Source: an uncultured Blautia sp.
GTDB lineage: Bacteria > Bacillota > Clostridia > Lachnospirales > Lachnospiraceae
Assembly: GCA_900542045.1 (NCBI GenBank)
Contig: UQMI01000088.1
Location: forward strand, 1 to 5,781
DNA length: 5,781 bases
Direction of reading: 5' to 3'
Each line of letters opens with the position of its first letter. Within the stretch, counting starts at the first letter, position 1. The notes under the pieces were generated by a model that made no database searches, was not told the DNA's origin, and saw only the letters and a program-made list of their open reading frames with translations. The position numbers and the translations under genes are program-made. Below, piece after piece: positions 5,524 to 5,781 of the stretch.

Positions 5524-5545
5524 AAAAATGCAATAAAAATGCAAT
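5524..5545. repeat. Tandem 11-bp repeat, two exact copies
   Basis: AAAAATGCAAT occurs twice head to tail (5524-5534, 5535-5545) in an A-rich stretch preceded by AGCGATTATAAAGCGCT, which has AGCG/CGCT arms. A period of 11 bp puts both copies on the same face of the helix. It could be recombinase arm-type binding sites or replication iterons of the element; this is inference only. Confidence 0.6.
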
Positions 5546-5623
5546 GGGGTGTGTCAGACCAGAGGAACCCAACTGGCTTCTGCACTCTCTCAATACCTAC
5601 TGACAAATCATATCATTTTGACA

Positions 5624-5650
5624 GGCTGACATTCGTTGTCAGCCCTTTTT
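5624..5650 (+). terminator. Intrinsic terminator or attenuator before the 5667 gene
   Basis: GGCTGACA (5624-5631) pairs perfectly with TGTCAGCC (5637-5644) around TTCGT and is followed by CTTTTT. It ends only 3 nt before the ribosome binding site of the next gene, so it can act as a leader attenuator or insulate the gene from upstream transcription. Confidence 0.8.
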
Positions 5651-5655
5651 ATTAG

Positions 5656-5676
5656 GAGGCTTACTTATGGAATACC
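5656..5676 (+). repeat. 21-bp direct repeat, second copy (functional start region)
   Basis: This is the partner of 5412-5432. It includes the end of AGGAGG (5654-5659), the 7-nt spacer and the first codons MEY of the gene. Confidence 0.75.
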
Positions 5677-5781
5677 AATTAGAACTCAAACAAATCGTAG
5701 ATTTTCCACGCTGCCGGATCTACCGCAACTTCATACAGACCTTATTAAATGACAGGAGCATCCGAACCACCGGAGGCTCTT
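5667..5781 (+). CDS. Mobile-element-associated protein, N-terminal part, runs off window
   Basis: Only the first 38 codons are visible. ATG 5667 has a perfect AGGAGG at 5654-5659 with 7 nt spacing. The residues begin MEYQLELKQIVDFPRCRIYR, and SIRTTGGS ends the visible part. From memory, a very similar N-terminus (MEYQLELKQIVDYPRCRIYR) begins proteins of about 300-400 residues, often annotated as hypothetical, carried on conjugative and integrative elements of Lachnospiraceae. I recall winged-helix-like segments in the full proteins, consistent with a replication-initiation or regulatory role, but nothing in this fragment proves that. The gene is preceded by a terminator hairpin, and a copy of its start region lies 244 bp upstream. 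Confidence 0.75.
   Translation, partial: MEYQLELKQIVDFPRCRIYRNFIQTLLNDRSIRTTGGS

Larger units (their letters stand above)
5121..5781. mobile_element. Terminal part of a putative integrative element
   Basis: The DNA to the right of the tRNA fragment is inferred to be element DNA: the chromosomal tRNA terminator lies on the other side, and the gene entering the window at 5667 resembles genes of clostridial conjugative elements. No integrase, relaxase or other hallmark gene is in view, so the element type and the position of its second end are unknown. Stretches 5121-5289 and 5447-5623 contain no gene that I can support. Confidence 0.5.

Overview
The window looks like chromosomal DNA from a low-to-mid GC Gram-positive of the Clostridia, probably Lachnospiraceae. 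The reasons are strong AGGAGG-type ribosome binding sites, protein families typical of that group, rho-independent terminators, and an end gene whose N-terminus resembles proteins of clostridial conjugative elements (from memory, not a search). Nothing here fixes the species.

Positions 1-2908 hold a tightly packed minus-strand operon. A MerR-family regulator (2855-1965) is followed by an ABC ATPase (1968-1153) and an ABC-2 type permease (1156-347). Each junction is a 4-nt ATGA overlap. The MerR protein has a TipAS-like C-terminal part, and the promoter before it has a 19-bp spacer, the usual arrangement for MerR-controlled promoters. This is most simply a self-regulated, drug-inducible exporter. 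Downstream, 1-346 holds two doubtful very small ORFs and a 10-bp inverted repeat.

Positions 2959-3431 are non-coding and contain the most striking structure: a tandem array of about nine imperfect units with a 53-bp period (last two 51 bp). The middle units alternate between two types, giving a 106-bp higher-order repeat. Many units carry a potential CCCGTA/TACGGG hairpin. Its function is unknown to me.

Positions 3518-4772 hold a second minus-strand unit: a promoter, a DUF3267-like membrane zincin (HELLH) and a small DUF3221-like lipoprotein, ending in a terminator near 3518-3566. Between the lipoprotein stop and that terminator is a hairpin with a CTTTAG loop, resembling the right end (and guide-RNA scaffold end) of IS200/IS605-type TnpB elements; no tnpB gene is present.

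Positions 5028-5781 look like a chromosome/mobile-element junction. A tRNA-Leu(UAA) 3' fragment runs from the anticodon loop to the discriminator base, followed by its terminator. It lacks the 5' half, as left behind by a tyrosine-recombinase integration. The DNA to the right carries two terminator-plus-start-site leader modules sharing a 21-bp direct repeat. The first opens only a 7-codon ORF; the second leads into a real gene that runs off the window.
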